From positions 2,294,001 to 2,358,000 of the forward strand of contig NZ_CP017297.1 of NCBI RefSeq assembly GCF_001969445.1: a stretch of 64,000 bases of DNA, in the 5' to 3' direction. The DNA comes from Brachybacterium sp. P6-10-X1. Its GTDB lineage: Bacteria > Actinomycetota > Actinomycetes > Actinomycetales > Dermabacteraceae. Position numbers and translations under genes: made by a program. Shown in pieces: positions 16,914 to 25,194 of this stretch (the first letter of the stretch is position 1; every line of letters starts with the position of its first letter). Below the pieces are notes generated by a model, which worked only from the letters and a program-made list of their open reading frames with translations, searched no databases and had not been told where the DNA came from.

Positions 16914-18419
16914 TCAGTGCCGTGCACTCGTCGCCTTCTCCGGCTCGGAGGCCGCCGCACGACGCCGGCCGACCCAGCCGGACACGGCCCACAGCAAAGC
17001 CCCGCCGACCAGAACGGCGAAGATCGGACTGCTGGCGAAGACCCCGAACGAGCCGTCGGACTGGAGGAGGCTCCTGCGCACATTGGCTTCGAGCAGAGGC
17101 CCGAGCACGAAGGCGAGCGCCAGCGGTGCGACCTCGAAGCCGAACTTCTTCATCACGTAGCCCAGGATGCCGAAGACGAGAGCGACCCAGATGTCGAACA
17201 CCGAGTAGTTCACGCTGTACACCCCGACGACCGTCACGAGCAGAGTGAGGGGACCGAGGAATCGCATCGGCGCGCTCAGCAACCGGGTGAAGAGATGGAT
17301 CAGAGGAATGTTCAGCACCAGGAGCATGAGGTTGCCGATGAACATCGAGACGATCACCCCCCAGAAGACCTCCGGATGGGTCTGGATGAGCTGAGGCCCC
17401 GGAGTGATCCCCTGGATCATGAGCGCGCCGAAGATGACCGCCATCGTCGTGTTGGCCGGGATGCCGAGGCTGAGCAGCGGGATGAAGGACGCGTTCGCCG
17501 CCGCGTTGTTCGCGGTCTCCGGCCCCGCGACGCCCTCGATCACGCCGGTCCCGAACTTCTCCGGGTGCTTCGAGACGCGCTTCTCGACGCCGTAGGACGC
17601 CATCGACGCGATCGTCGCGCCGCCACCCGGAAGGATGCCGAGGAGGAACCCGAGGACCGAGCCCCGCGCGAACGGGCCCGTGGAGGTCCTCATCTCCCGT
17701 CGGTTCGGGAGCACGCGCCCATATCCCAGCGACTGCGGCGGATGGCGCTTCGACTCCTCGATCGTATGCAGCAGCTCGCCGATCCCGAACAGGCCCATGG
17801 CGACCGCCGTGAACTCGATCCCGCCCGCGAGCGCGGGAACCCCCAGCGTGAATCGGCTCGTCCCGTCGATCGGGTCGGTCCCCACGGTGGCCAGCAGGAG
17901 CCCGACGCAGGCCACGACGACCCCGCGAAGCATCCCGCCGTTCGCCAGGTAGGCGACCAGGACGATCCCGACCAGGGCGAGGAGCGCGTACTCCGCCGGA
18001 CCGAACCCGAGAGCCAGCCGCGCGATCGGTGCGGCGAGGAAGAGCAGTCCCGCGATCGCGACCGTCCCGCCGACGAAGGACCCGATGGCCGAGACCCCGA
18101 GGGCCACGCCTCCCTGGCCCTTTCGCGCCATCTGGTAGCCGTCGAAAGTGGTGACGATGGTCGTCGCCTCGCCGGGGATCTTCAACAGCACCGACGTGAT
18201 CGTTCCACCGTACGCAGAACCGTAGAAGATCCCGGCGAGCATGATGATCGCTGATTCCGGCGGCATCGCGAAGGTGATGGGCAGCAGCAGGGCGATCGTC
18301 CCGGCCGACCCGAGCCCGGGCAGCACGCCGATCAGATTCCCGACCAGCACCCCTACGAAGACGATCAGCAGGTTCTGGAACGTGAAGGCCGTCGACAGCC
18401 CCAGCAGGAACTCTTCCAT
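16914..18419 (-). CDS. tctA: Tripartite tricarboxylate transporter, large permease TctA
   Basis: 501 residues with about eleven helices. Characteristic TctA motifs are visible: the N-terminal VGVLVGNLIGVLPGLGSAGT, then GIFYGSAYGGTITSVLLKIPGEA around residue 65-87, and a second copy of the same pattern, GFLLGILPGGGATIASMASY and GIPANTTMAVIFGALMIQG. These inverted glycine-rich segments form the substrate path. It is the last gene of the operon sulfatase-tctC-tctB-tctA and is 48 bp downstream of tctB. With TctB it uses the cation gradient to import the carboxylate delivered by TctC. The substrate is unknown, but linkage to a sulfatase suggests an organic sulfate ester or its desulfated acid. Confidence 0.93.
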   Translation of the reverse strand: MEEFLLGLSTAFTFQNLLIVFVGVLVGNLIGVLPGLGSAGTIALLLPITFAMPPESAIIMLAGIFYGSAYGGTITSVLLKIPGEATTIVTTFDGYQMARKGQGGVALGVSAIGSFVGGTVAIAGLLFLAAPIARLALGFGPAEYALLALVGIVLVAYLANGGMLRGVVVACVGLLLATVGTDPIDGTSRFTLGVPALAGGIEFTAVAMGLFGIGELLHTIEESKRHPPQSLGYGRVLPNRREMRTSTGPFARGSVLGFLLGILPGGGATIASMASYGVEKRVSKHPEKFGTGVIEGVAGPETANNAAANASFIPLLSLGIPANTTMAVIFGALMIQGITPGPQLIQTHPEVFWGVIVSMFIGNLMLLVLNIPLIHLFTRLLSAPMRFLGPLTLLVTVVGVYSVNYSVFDIWVALVFGILGYVMKKFGFEVAPLALAFVLGPLLEANVRRSLLQSDGSFGVFASSPIFAVLVGGALLWAVSGWVGRRRAAASEPEKATSARH

Positions 18420-18467
18420 CAGTGTGACCTCGAATTCTTGATGTTCATGACGGGACTCGGGTGGTCC

Positions 18468-18959
18468 TCACAGCGGGGTCGAGACGCCGAGGACGACGAA
18501 GAACAGCACCCACGCGGCCGCGGTGGCGAGCACGCACGTCACGGCGATCGGCACAGGTCTCCGGGCACCGGCGGCGAACTGACAGCCGGCCATCAGCACG
18601 AGAGCGGCCGGGACGAAGTGCACGTGCTGGAAGAGCAGGATGAACGCAATGATCGAGGCGACCGCGATCACCGCATCGACCTGTTCGCGGCCGAAGGCGC
18701 CCTCCTTCCCGTCCCGGTTGACGACGAGGAACACCGCGGCGCCGAGGGTGAGCGCGCCTCCCAGCGCCACCGGCCACAGGCCGGCTCCCGGCCGGTCGAG
18801 GGAGCCGACGTCGAAAGTGATCGCCCAGACGATCGCGCCGATCCCGACGAGGGCCAGCACACCGGCGCCCAGAGGTTTGAGCGCCCTCTGCCTCACTGTC
18901 GGGGGCACCTCGGCCGACGTCGGCCCGAGCGGCTCCTGCGGAGGATGTTCCATATCCAT
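18468..18959 (-). CDS. tctB: Tripartite tricarboxylate transporter, small permease TctB
   Basis: 163 residues from the ATG at 18959, which has GGAGG seven bases upstream; an ATG at 19004 overlaps tctC and lacks such a site. Four hydrophobic segments fit the four-helix TctB family: LGAGVLALVGIGAIVWAI, LWPVALGGALTLGAAVFLVV, VIAVASIIAFILLF and VTCVLATAAAWVLFFVVLG. The conserved 'PG.G.WP' (RPGAGLWP) after helix 1 is present. It lies between tctC and tctA and acts with TctA in the membrane. Confidence 0.85.
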   Translation of the reverse strand: MDMEHPPQEPLGPTSAEVPPTVRQRALKPLGAGVLALVGIGAIVWAITFDVGSLDRPGAGLWPVALGGALTLGAAVFLVVNRDGKEGAFGREQVDAVIAVASIIAFILLFQHVHFVPAALVLMAGCQFAAGARRPVPIAVTCVLATAAAWVLFFVVLGVSTPL

Positions 18960-18996
18960 GAGGTGCCCTCCTGGCACAGCAGTCTCCGGGGTCCGC

Positions 18997-19980
18997 TCAC
19001 CCATCGATGATCCCGAGCTCGGCGAAGGTCGTAGCATTCTTCTCGTACTCGGCCTCGAGCTTCCCGACCAGCTCATCGGCGGGGACCTCGGACGGCTCCG
19101 AGTACAGGGTCGAGAGGGTGGAGACGACGGAATCCGAGGCCCGAGCCTCCTCAAAGGAATCCTGCAGTTCGGCTGCCGCGTCGTCAGGGATCTCGGCATT
19201 CGCGTAGATCGCCTTCCACACGGAGCGTTCGACGTCGACGTCCTGCTCCGCAGCGGTCGGGACCTCGGGCAGCGACTCCAGCCGCTCCGGGCCGAAGACG
19301 GCGAGCGCCCTGAGGTCACCGGACTCGAGGTACTGCATCGCCTCGCCCGGGTGGACCGCGACGGCATCCACCTGGTCGCCGAGAAGCGCGGTGATCGCAG
19401 GGGCGGAACCGTCGAACGGAATCCCTTCCGCCTCCTGATGCAGATCGGCGAAGGTCTGCGCCATCGCGAGCTGCGTGTAGCTGCCCGTCCCCGAGTTGGC
19501 GTACGTGAACCGATGATCTGCCGCTTCGCGCAGATCGTCGACGCTCTGCCACGAGCTCTCGGCATTGACCACCAGGAGGATCGGTTCCTCGTTCACCGCA
19601 GCAATACCCCGGAAGTCGGCAGGCTCGAACTGGACGTCCTGGAAGTACGGCATGGATGCGAACGGGCCGTTGGGAAGGTAGATCACCTGGCAGGGGTCGG
19701 GCCGCTGCGTGGCCAGCTCGGTCGCCGCGACCGTGCCGTTCGCACCGGTGGGGTTCGTGACCTCGACGCGGGTGCCCTCGTTCTTGCTCACGGCATCGGC
19801 GAGAGCCCGACCGACGGTGTCCGAGCTCCCTCCGGGTGCATACGGCACGACCAGCGAGATCGTGTCGCAGGCAGCGCCCTCCTGGCTGCCGGCGCCACCG
19901 GCCTCGCAGCCGGAGACGGCTCCTGCGGCCATCACGGCGGCGGCCAGAAAGGCCAAGCTTCGAGATGAGTTGATGCGCAT
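18997..19980 (-). CDS. tctC: Tripartite tricarboxylate transporter substrate-binding lipoprotein TctC
   Basis: 327 residues with AGGAG upstream of the ATG. The signal peptide ends in a lipobox VSGC (Cys ~25), so the protein is anchored to the outer face of the membrane. The mature part has TctC/Bug-type motifs: VVPYAPGGSSDTVGRAL near residue 45-60, VTNPTGANGTVAATELA, LPNGPFASMPYFQDVQFEP and ALLGDQVDAVAVHPGEAMQYLESGDLRALAVFGPER. This venus-flytrap receptor captures the substrate for TctAB. It is 54 bp downstream of the sulfatase gene, implying a shared transcript. Confidence 0.9.
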   Translation of the reverse strand: MRINSSRSLAFLAAAVMAAGAVSGCEAGGAGSQEGAACDTISLVVPYAPGGSSDTVGRALADAVSKNEGTRVEVTNPTGANGTVAATELATQRPDPCQVIYLPNGPFASMPYFQDVQFEPADFRGIAAVNEEPILLVVNAESSWQSVDDLREAADHRFTYANSGTGSYTQLAMAQTFADLHQEAEGIPFDGSAPAITALLGDQVDAVAVHPGEAMQYLESGDLRALAVFGPERLESLPEVPTAAEQDVDVERSVWKAIYANAEIPDDAAAELQDSFEEARASDSVVSTLSTLYSEPSEVPADELVGKLEAEYEKNATTFAELGIIDG

Positions 19981-20034
19981 GTCGCTACTCCTATGTCGCT
20001 GAGGTGTCGTCCGTGCAGGCAGGGTCCGACCGTG

Positions 20035-21468
20035 TCACCGGAAGGAGGCTGACCAGTCGGCCGTGTGGAGTTCGCTCTGCGCCCTCCATCGGGAGATCGC
20101 CCTGGACAGGTGTTCCCGCCGGCCACGGGACGACGGATCGTCCCAGAGGTTGTCCAACTCGTTCGGGTCCGCTCGAAGGTCGAAGAGCTGGCCGTCCTCG
20201 TGGTCGATGAATTCGACGAGCTTGAAGCGCTCGTCGCGCACCATCGTCATGAGCTCGGTCTTCTGCAGGACCATGTCCCGCGCGTGCTCGGAGAAGACGA
20301 ACTCCCGACCCGCGTACTCCTCGCCGCGCAGCGCGGGCACGAGCGACCTCGCCTCCATCCACGCCGGCGGGGTGATCCCGGCGAGTTCGAGGATCGTCGG
20401 ACCCAGGTCGAACAGGGAGGTGAGTCCGTCGAGTTGACGGTCGGCCGCCACTCCTGGGCCGGCGATCACGGCGGGCACGCGCGCACTCGGTTCGTACATC
20501 GACCACTTCTGGATGTGCCCGTGGTCATTGAGGCAGTCCCCGTGATCGGAGGTGAAGATGATGACGGTCTCCTCGAGCACCCCCCGCCGCTCGAGCGCGT
20601 CGACAATGCCGCCGATCTGCTCGTCGATCATCGTCACGTTGGCCATGTAGTGGCGACGCTGGCGGGAGACCTGCTCGGCGGTGGGATGCTCGAGGTGCAC
20701 GATGCCGTCGTGGTCGACCTCGAGATTGTCCCGGATCAGGTCCTTGACGGCGAAGGGCTGGCTCGCCCGGTCCTCCGCCGAGTCGTACGGGACCGGCATC
20801 GTCGTATCGTCGTACTGCGCAAGAGCCGACGAAGTCGGGTCGTACGGCGGATGCGGGCCGGGGAAGCCGACCTGCAGGAAGAACGGCTCCTCACCCGGGT
20901 ACACATCGAGCCAGTGTGTGGCCAGGCCTCCGACGAAGTTGTCCACGTGGAGATCATCGGGGGCATCCCATTCGAAGGCACCGAGCCGCTCGCCGTAGTC
21001 CTCCATGGCGCGGTACTTCGTGGCTCTGTCGGGCTTGACGAGGCCCCGAGCGCGGAAGGCTTTGTCCCACTCATCGAGGAAGAAGGGCAGAGTCGGGTTC
21101 GACCGGTCCTTGTTCTCCACCACATGGCGTTCATGAAAGCCGACGCTCGTGGTGTACGGGTAGGTGTGCATCTTGCCGACGTTCACGCAGCGGTACCCGG
21201 TGTCGGCGAGCTTCTCGACCCACGAATGGCTCCACGGATCGTTGTTCTTCAGCACCCCGGTGGTGTGCGGGTACATGCCCGTGAAGAGGCTCGCCCGGGA
21301 CGGGGCGCACGAGGGGGACGTGACGTACGTGCGGGTGAACGCCGTCCCCGCATGGACCAACCGGTCGAGATTCGGGGTGATCGCATGCTCGTGGCCGAGA
21401 GCGGCGATCGTGTCGAAGCGCTGCTGGTCGGTGATGATGAAGACGATGTTCGGACGTACTTCGGACAT
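20035..21468 (-). CDS. Type I (formylglycine) sulfatase 1
   Basis: 477 residues from the ATG at 21468 with AGAGAGG upstream; the longer frame to 21552 runs into the regulatory region. Sulfatase signature C-A-P-S-R at residues 54-58 (the Cys becomes formylglycine) followed by ASLFTG; metal ligands in NIVFIITDQQ (Asp14) and in FTSDHGDCLNDHGHIQKWSMYEPSARVP. C-terminal RDMVLQKTELMTMV and 'QLFDLRADPNELDNLWDDP' are typical of the choline-sulfatase-like branch. No signal peptide, so cytosolic, fitting with import by the TctABC system encoded directly downstream. No formylglycine-generating enzyme is encoded in the window. Exact substrate unknown. Confidence 0.9.
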   Translation of the reverse strand: MSEVRPNIVFIITDQQRFDTIAALGHEHAITPNLDRLVHAGTAFTRTYVTSPSCAPSRASLFTGMYPHTTGVLKNNDPWSHSWVEKLADTGYRCVNVGKMHTYPYTTSVGFHERHVVENKDRSNPTLPFFLDEWDKAFRARGLVKPDRATKYRAMEDYGERLGAFEWDAPDDLHVDNFVGGLATHWLDVYPGEEPFFLQVGFPGPHPPYDPTSSALAQYDDTTMPVPYDSAEDRASQPFAVKDLIRDNLEVDHDGIVHLEHPTAEQVSRQRRHYMANVTMIDEQIGGIVDALERRGVLEETVIIFTSDHGDCLNDHGHIQKWSMYEPSARVPAVIAGPGVAADRQLDGLTSLFDLGPTILELAGITPPAWMEARSLVPALRGEEYAGREFVFSEHARDMVLQKTELMTMVRDERFKLVEFIDHEDGQLFDLRADPNELDNLWDDPSSRGRREHLSRAISRWRAQSELHTADWSASFR

Positions 21469-21495
21469 GGTGCCTCTCTGAACCCTGGACTGTGA

Positions 21496-21596
21496 TGCAC
21501 ATTTGAGCATTAGCCATACCGCTCGAATGTTCATGTGAGTGTAGGACGTCACATCTTGTCGCGCAAGAGTGAGCTTCTGGAACGCTCAGATGTGCA
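21496..21596. promoter_or_regulatory. Operator region between sulfatase operon and SorC-type regulator
   Basis: TGCACATTTGAGC (21496-21508) is matched by its inverted copy GCTCAGATGTGCA (21584-21596) with one mismatch, 75 bp apart. A further inverted half, GCTCGAATG (21521-21529), pairs with CATTTGAGC at 21500-21508. Three copies of a T/CTGAGC-type element around a divergent promoter suit a DNA-looping SorC/DeoR tetramer encoded by the adjacent gene. Confidence 0.55.
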
Positions 21597-22564
21597 ATAG
21601 TGACGGTGTGGTGGACGCGAGACGACGAACTGAGGCGATCGACAGGCCCCTCGTCCTCGAGGTGGCCCGGGCTTACTATCTGCACGACCGCTCGAAGGTC
21701 GACATAGCGCGGGAGACCGGCCTGAGCAGATGGCAGGTGGCACGCGTGCTCACCGAAGCGCGTGAGTCAGGCATCGTGACCATTCGCGTCGAGGACACGG
21801 AGCCCACCGGCCGCGGCCTCGCCACGCGGGTCGAGGAGACCCTCGACCTGCGCCGGGCGATAGTGATCCCCCGAGGCCGGGGAGTCCCTCCGTTCCCGGG
21901 GATCGATGCCGTGGCGCAAGGGCTGGCCGACTACCTCTCCGAGACCGTCCGACCCGGTCAGGCACTGGGGATCGTCTGGTCCCGCATCGTCGAGACGCTG
22001 CCCGAGAAGCTCCAGCAGCTGGCGCCCTGCGACGTCGTGCAGCTGGCCGGGGCCCTGACGTTCCCGGGGGACCGCGTCGGTTCGGTCGAGGTGATCCGGC
22101 AGGTCGCGCGAATCGCCGAGGGGACCGCACACCCGATCTACGCCCCGCTGGTGGCCCCCTCGGGAGATATCGCCACCGCCCTCCTGCGGGCGCCCGAGAT
22201 CGCAGGGGTGATGGCGCGCGCGGACCGCGTGGACCACGCTGTGGTGGGCATCGGCACCTGGACCCGCGAGGGATCCTCGATCCTTCCGCTGCTGCCCAGG
22301 GACCTCGTGACGAGCACGGCGGAGGCTGGGGCGAGCGCGGTCATCTCCGGACGGGTCATCGACGCTTCCGGCGATCCGATCGACGTGGGGGTCGGAGAGC
22401 TGATCGTAGGCCTCACCCTCGACCAACTCCGCGCGATCCCCAACGTGATCGGGGCCTGCGCCGGGGCTCATCGCGCCGACGCCGTGCGAGCGGCGGTCCG
22501 AGGAGGCCTCATCGACGTCCTCATCGTTGACGAGCCCCTCGCGGAAGCCCTGCTCGATTCCTGA
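21569..22564 (+). CDS. SorC-family sugar-binding transcriptional regulator
   Basis: Up to 331 residues; the start is uncertain. The first in-frame codon is a GTG at 21569, but ATG 21590 and GTG 21608/21611 are also possible, and none has a good ribosome site, so leaderless translation is possible. Near the N-terminus is a helix-turn-helix: YYLHDRSKVDIARETGLSRW then QVARVLTEARESGIVTI. The rest is the SorC effector-binding domain, with GIVWSRIVETLPEKL, VVQLAGALTFPGD, PIYAPLVA and HAVVGIGTW. DNLGA-like motif positions suggest binding of a phosphorylated or free small sugar-like ligand. It is divergent from the sulfatase-tct operon and likely controls it. Confidence 0.85.
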   Translation: MSFWNAQMCNSDGVVDARRRTEAIDRPLVLEVARAYYLHDRSKVDIARETGLSRWQVARVLTEARESGIVTIRVEDTEPTGRGLATRVEETLDLRRAIVIPRGRGVPPFPGIDAVAQGLADYLSETVRPGQALGIVWSRIVETLPEKLQQLAPCDVVQLAGALTFPGDRVGSVEVIRQVARIAEGTAHPIYAPLVAPSGDIATALLRAPEIAGVMARADRVDHAVVGIGTWTREGSSILPLLPRDLVTSTAEAGASAVISGRVIDASGDPIDVGVGELIVGLTLDQLRAIPNVIGACAGAHRADAVRAAVRGGLIDVLIVDEPLAEALLDS

Positions 22565-23341
22565 TCAGGACGGCGCCGGCGTGGTCCGCTCGACGATCTC
22601 GCGCATCACCGACGCCGCGGTGCCGGCATCTCCTGCGAGGATGGCCTCGGCCACGCGCACGTGGAGGGTCAGATCGTAGGGATGGGGCAGGAGGTCGACC
22701 CGCTCCCGCTGCGCTCGCTCCCGCAGACCCTCGTCGATGACGGCGCGGAGCCTGGCGAACATGGTGTTGGCGGACAGGTCGAGCACGGCGGCGTGCAGAG
22801 CCCGGTCCGCCTGGAGATAGGCGGCGGTCTCGGGCTCGTCGGCGGCGCTGCGCAGCGCCGCGACCGCGACGGACAGCGACCGCGTCGACACCTCGCCGCC
22901 CAGGCCATGCTCCTCGCCTTCCCGGTCGTCCTCTGGGTCGCGCGGGGCGTCCACCGCGTCCCGCCGGACGTTCTCTGCCGCGGCGGCAGCGGCGGCCGGC
23001 TCGATCGCGTGGCGCAGGGCCCGCAGCTCGTCGATCTGGGTCCGGGCGCCCGGGCCGCCCAGGCGCCACCGGATGACCAGGGGGTCCAGCACGTCCCAGT
23101 GCTCGGGCGCGAGGACCCGCAGGCCCACGCGCCGCCCGGCGCTGAGCATGCCCAGGGCTCCGAGCACCCGGCTCGCCTCGCGCACCACGCTGCGGGAGGC
23201 GCCGGTGCGCTCGACGAGCCCCTCGATGGTGTCGGTGTGGTCCGTGGGCAGCTCGCCGTCGACGATCGCTCGTCCCAGGTGGTCGAGGGCGCGGGAGAAG
23301 GCGCTCGTCCCCGCGCCGGTGCCCGGGAGCGCTGCGGTCAT
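22565..23341 (-). CDS. FadR/GntR-family transcriptional regulator
   Basis: 258 residues. The N-terminal winged helix is visible (GRAIVDGELP...IEGLVERTGASRSVVREASRVLGALGMLSAGRRVGLRV), followed by PEHWDVLDPLVIRWRL and a helical FCD domain with the expected acidic/histidine ligands (ELRALRHAIEPAAAAAAAEN; ADRALHAAVLDLSANTMF; HVRVAEAILAGD). A Gly/Glu-rich insertion (DAVDAPRDPEDDREGEEHG) around residue 130-150 is unusual for the family. Its start overlaps the stop of the SDR gene upstream as ATGA, so the two are translationally coupled. It probably represses this sugar/alditol catabolic locus. Confidence 0.85.
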   Translation of the reverse strand: MTAALPGTGAGTSAFSRALDHLGRAIVDGELPTDHTDTIEGLVERTGASRSVVREASRVLGALGMLSAGRRVGLRVLAPEHWDVLDPLVIRWRLGGPGARTQIDELRALRHAIEPAAAAAAAENVRRDAVDAPRDPEDDREGEEHGLGGEVSTRSLSVAVAALRSAADEPETAAYLQADRALHAAVLDLSANTMFARLRAVIDEGLRERAQRERVDLLPHPYDLTLHVRVAEAILAGDAGTAASVMREIVERTTPAPS

Positions 23342-24066
23342 GCCTGGGAGACGGGCGAGATCACGAGCTCGTCGACCCGGACGTGCGCCGGGGACATGAT
23401 CACGAAGCCCACGGCGCGTCCGATGTCCTCGGGGCTGAGCATGACCTCGCGGGCGGCGGCGTCGGGCACCTGGGGCCGCTGCTCGAGGAAGTCCGTGGCG
23501 ACATCACCGGGGCACAGGTGGCAGGCGCGCACGCCGTGCCGCGCCTCCTGCTGGTTCAGAGTGCGCACGAGGGAGGAGACGGCGGTCTTGCTCGCCGAGT
23601 AGGCGACGCCGGCGCCCGGCTGGAAGCTCCATCCGGCGTAGGAGGAGATGGCCACGACCGTCCCGCCGCCATCCCTCAGGTGGGGCAGAGCGGCGTCGAC
23701 GGTGGTCGCGACCGCCGTGAGGTTCGTGCTGACGATGCTGTCGAACTCGTCGAGCTCCTGGTCGTCCCACCGCCGCTGGGGGGCGTTCTGCCCGGCGGCG
23801 AGCACGAGACCGTCCAGGCTTCCGAAGGTCGCCACGACGTCCCGGACCGCGTCGGCCACCGCGCGGCGGTTGCGCACGTCCAGCGGCACGGCGATCGCCT
23901 CGCCGCCCTCGGCGGCGATCTCGGCGACGACGGCTTCGAGCGCGTCGCGCCGGCGCCCGCTGACGGCGACGGACCAGCCGAGTCCGGCTGCGACGAGAGC
24001 CACGGCGCGCCCCATGCCGGTGCCGCCTCCGGTGATCCACAGCGTGCGCTTCGTCGTACCCGTCAT
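23338..24066 (-). CDS. SDR-family NAD(P)-dependent oxidoreductase 1
   Basis: 242 residues. Rossmann glycine motif T-G-G-G-T-G-M-G at 12-19, the loop 'LDVRNRRAV', 'LVLAAGQNAPQRRW' in place of the usual NNAG, catalytic Ser in VVAISSYAGWSF and Tyr/Lys in YSASK at about residue 152. CHLCPGDVATDF matches the post-catalytic PG motif. The enzyme should oxidise or reduce a small hydroxy/keto substrate in the cytosol. It is coupled to the FadR-type regulator downstream and divergent from a second SDR, a transporter and a flavin oxidase, which suggests a multi-step alditol or sugar-acid pathway. Confidence 0.85.
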   Translation of the reverse strand: MTGTTKRTLWITGGGTGMGRAVALVAAGLGWSVAVSGRRRDALEAVVAEIAAEGGEAIAVPLDVRNRRAVADAVRDVVATFGSLDGLVLAAGQNAPQRRWDDQELDEFDSIVSTNLTAVATTVDAALPHLRDGGGTVVAISSYAGWSFQPGAGVAYSASKTAVSSLVRTLNQQEARHGVRACHLCPGDVATDFLEQRPQVPDAAAREVMLSPEDIGRAVGFVIMSPAHVRVDELVISPVSQA

Positions 24067-24147
24067 GAGGTCTCCTTCGTCGTCCGGTCACCGCGTTCGC
24101 GGCGCGGCCGGCGGCACTCTTCTCCGCGAGCCCGACCGCCCCGTCCG

Positions 24148-24186
24148 CAATAGTATGCTTTATTGTGCACCCCAATAGTATGCTTT
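24148..24186. promoter_or_regulatory. Direct-repeat and palindromic operator between divergent SDR genes
   Basis: The 14-mer CAATAGTATGCTTT occurs twice, at 24148-24161 and 24173-24186, 25 bp apart. Between and across them TATTG (24161-24165) and CAATA (24173-24177) form an inverted pair with a seven-base spacer. This AT-rich island in a GC-rich divergent promoter is the likely binding site of the FadR-type regulator. Confidence 0.55.
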
Positions 24187-24255
24187 TTCCGGCGTGTCGA
24201 GCGGGCACGCCGACGAGCCATGGCGGCCGACGGCGCCGCAGGAGAGGACGACGCG

Positions 24256-25020
24256 ATGGAGCTGGACCTGAGGAACAAGGTGGTCGTGGTGACCGGTGCC
24301 GCGCGCGGCATCGGAGCGGTGATCGCGCAGCGCTTCGCGGCCGAAGGGGCACGGGTCGTGGCGTTCGATCTCGCGTTCCCTGATGCCGACGCGGGCGAGG
24401 ACGGCGGTGTCGAGCAGGTCGTCTGCAACGTCGCCGATCCTGACTCGGTCCAGGCAGCGGTCGACGAGGTCGCCCGACGCCACGGCACCATCGACGTGCT
24501 GGTCAACAACGCCGGCATCAACGTCGAGGGCCCGGTGTCCGAGATCGAGTGGAGTCGCTGGAAGGCATGCTTCGACGTGAACGTGGGCGGCGTGTTCCTC
24601 ATGAGCCAGGCCGTCGCCCCGGTGATGCAGGCCGCAGGCGGCGGCCGGATCATCAATGCCGCGTCGTTCGCCGCGATCGTGCCGAGCGTGGCAAGCGCCG
24701 CCTACGCGGCCTCGAAGTCCGCGGTCGTGCAGCTGACCCGCGTGCTCGCCTCCGAGCTCGGGCCCTGGGACATCACCGTGAACGCCTACGCCCCGGGCAT
24801 GGTGCCCACGGTGATGAACGGCTTCGCCGAGATGCCCCAAGAGGCGCAGGACCGCCTGCTGGACACGCTCTCCCTGCGCCGCTGGGAGACGCCCGACGAC
24901 GTCGCGAACCTGCTGATCTTCCTGGCCAGCGACGAGGCATCCTACATCACGGGAGCTCTCCTGGACGTCTCCGGCGGGAAGCTCGCCACGCAGATCCCGG
25001 CGCGGGCGTACGGGCGGTGA
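24256..25020 (+). CDS. SDR-family oxidoreductase 2
   Basis: 254 residues from the ATG at 24256 with GGAGAGGAC upstream; the open frame to 24163 would run through the operator. TGAARGIG at 13-20, cofactor-deciding Asp in VVAFDL (NAD preference expected), VNNAG, catalytic Ser in INAASFAAI, Tyr150 and Lys154 in YAASK, and PGMVPT. The C-terminal LRRWETPDDVANLLIFLASD..YITGALLDVSGG is the classical SDR tail. Likely a polyol or sugar dehydrogenase acting with the transporter and flavin oxidase encoded downstream on the same strand. Confidence 0.9.
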   Translation: MELDLRNKVVVVTGAARGIGAVIAQRFAAEGARVVAFDLAFPDADAGEDGGVEQVVCNVADPDSVQAAVDEVARRHGTIDVLVNNAGINVEGPVSEIEWSRWKACFDVNVGGVFLMSQAVAPVMQAAGGGRIINAASFAAIVPSVASAAYAASKSAVVQLTRVLASELGPWDITVNAYAPGMVPTVMNGFAEMPQEAQDRLLDTLSLRRWETPDDVANLLIFLASDEASYITGALLDVSGGKLATQIPARAYGR

Positions 25021-25071
25021 CGACGCCGGGCGTGCCGGCCCCGAGGGCGCGCGGGGAGTCGGATCCAGGTG

Positions 25072-25097
25072 TTTTCTGTCGAAACATTGACGGAAAA
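25072..25097. promoter_or_regulatory. Inverted repeat upstream of the MHS transporter
   Basis: TTTTCTGTC (25072-25080), eight-base spacer, GACGGAAAA (25089-25097): eight of nine positions pair. It lies ~100 bp before the transporter ATG in an AT-rich patch. A repressor or activator site is inferred; it also suggests the transporter has its own promoter. Confidence 0.45.
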
Positions 25098-25194
25098 ATT
25101 TGGCACTTCTAGCGTCCCTGGGGTCGCGGTCGCCACAGGCGGCGCGACGGCCGTCACGCAGCGTGACGGCGCCCGAGACGAAAGCAGGTCGACG

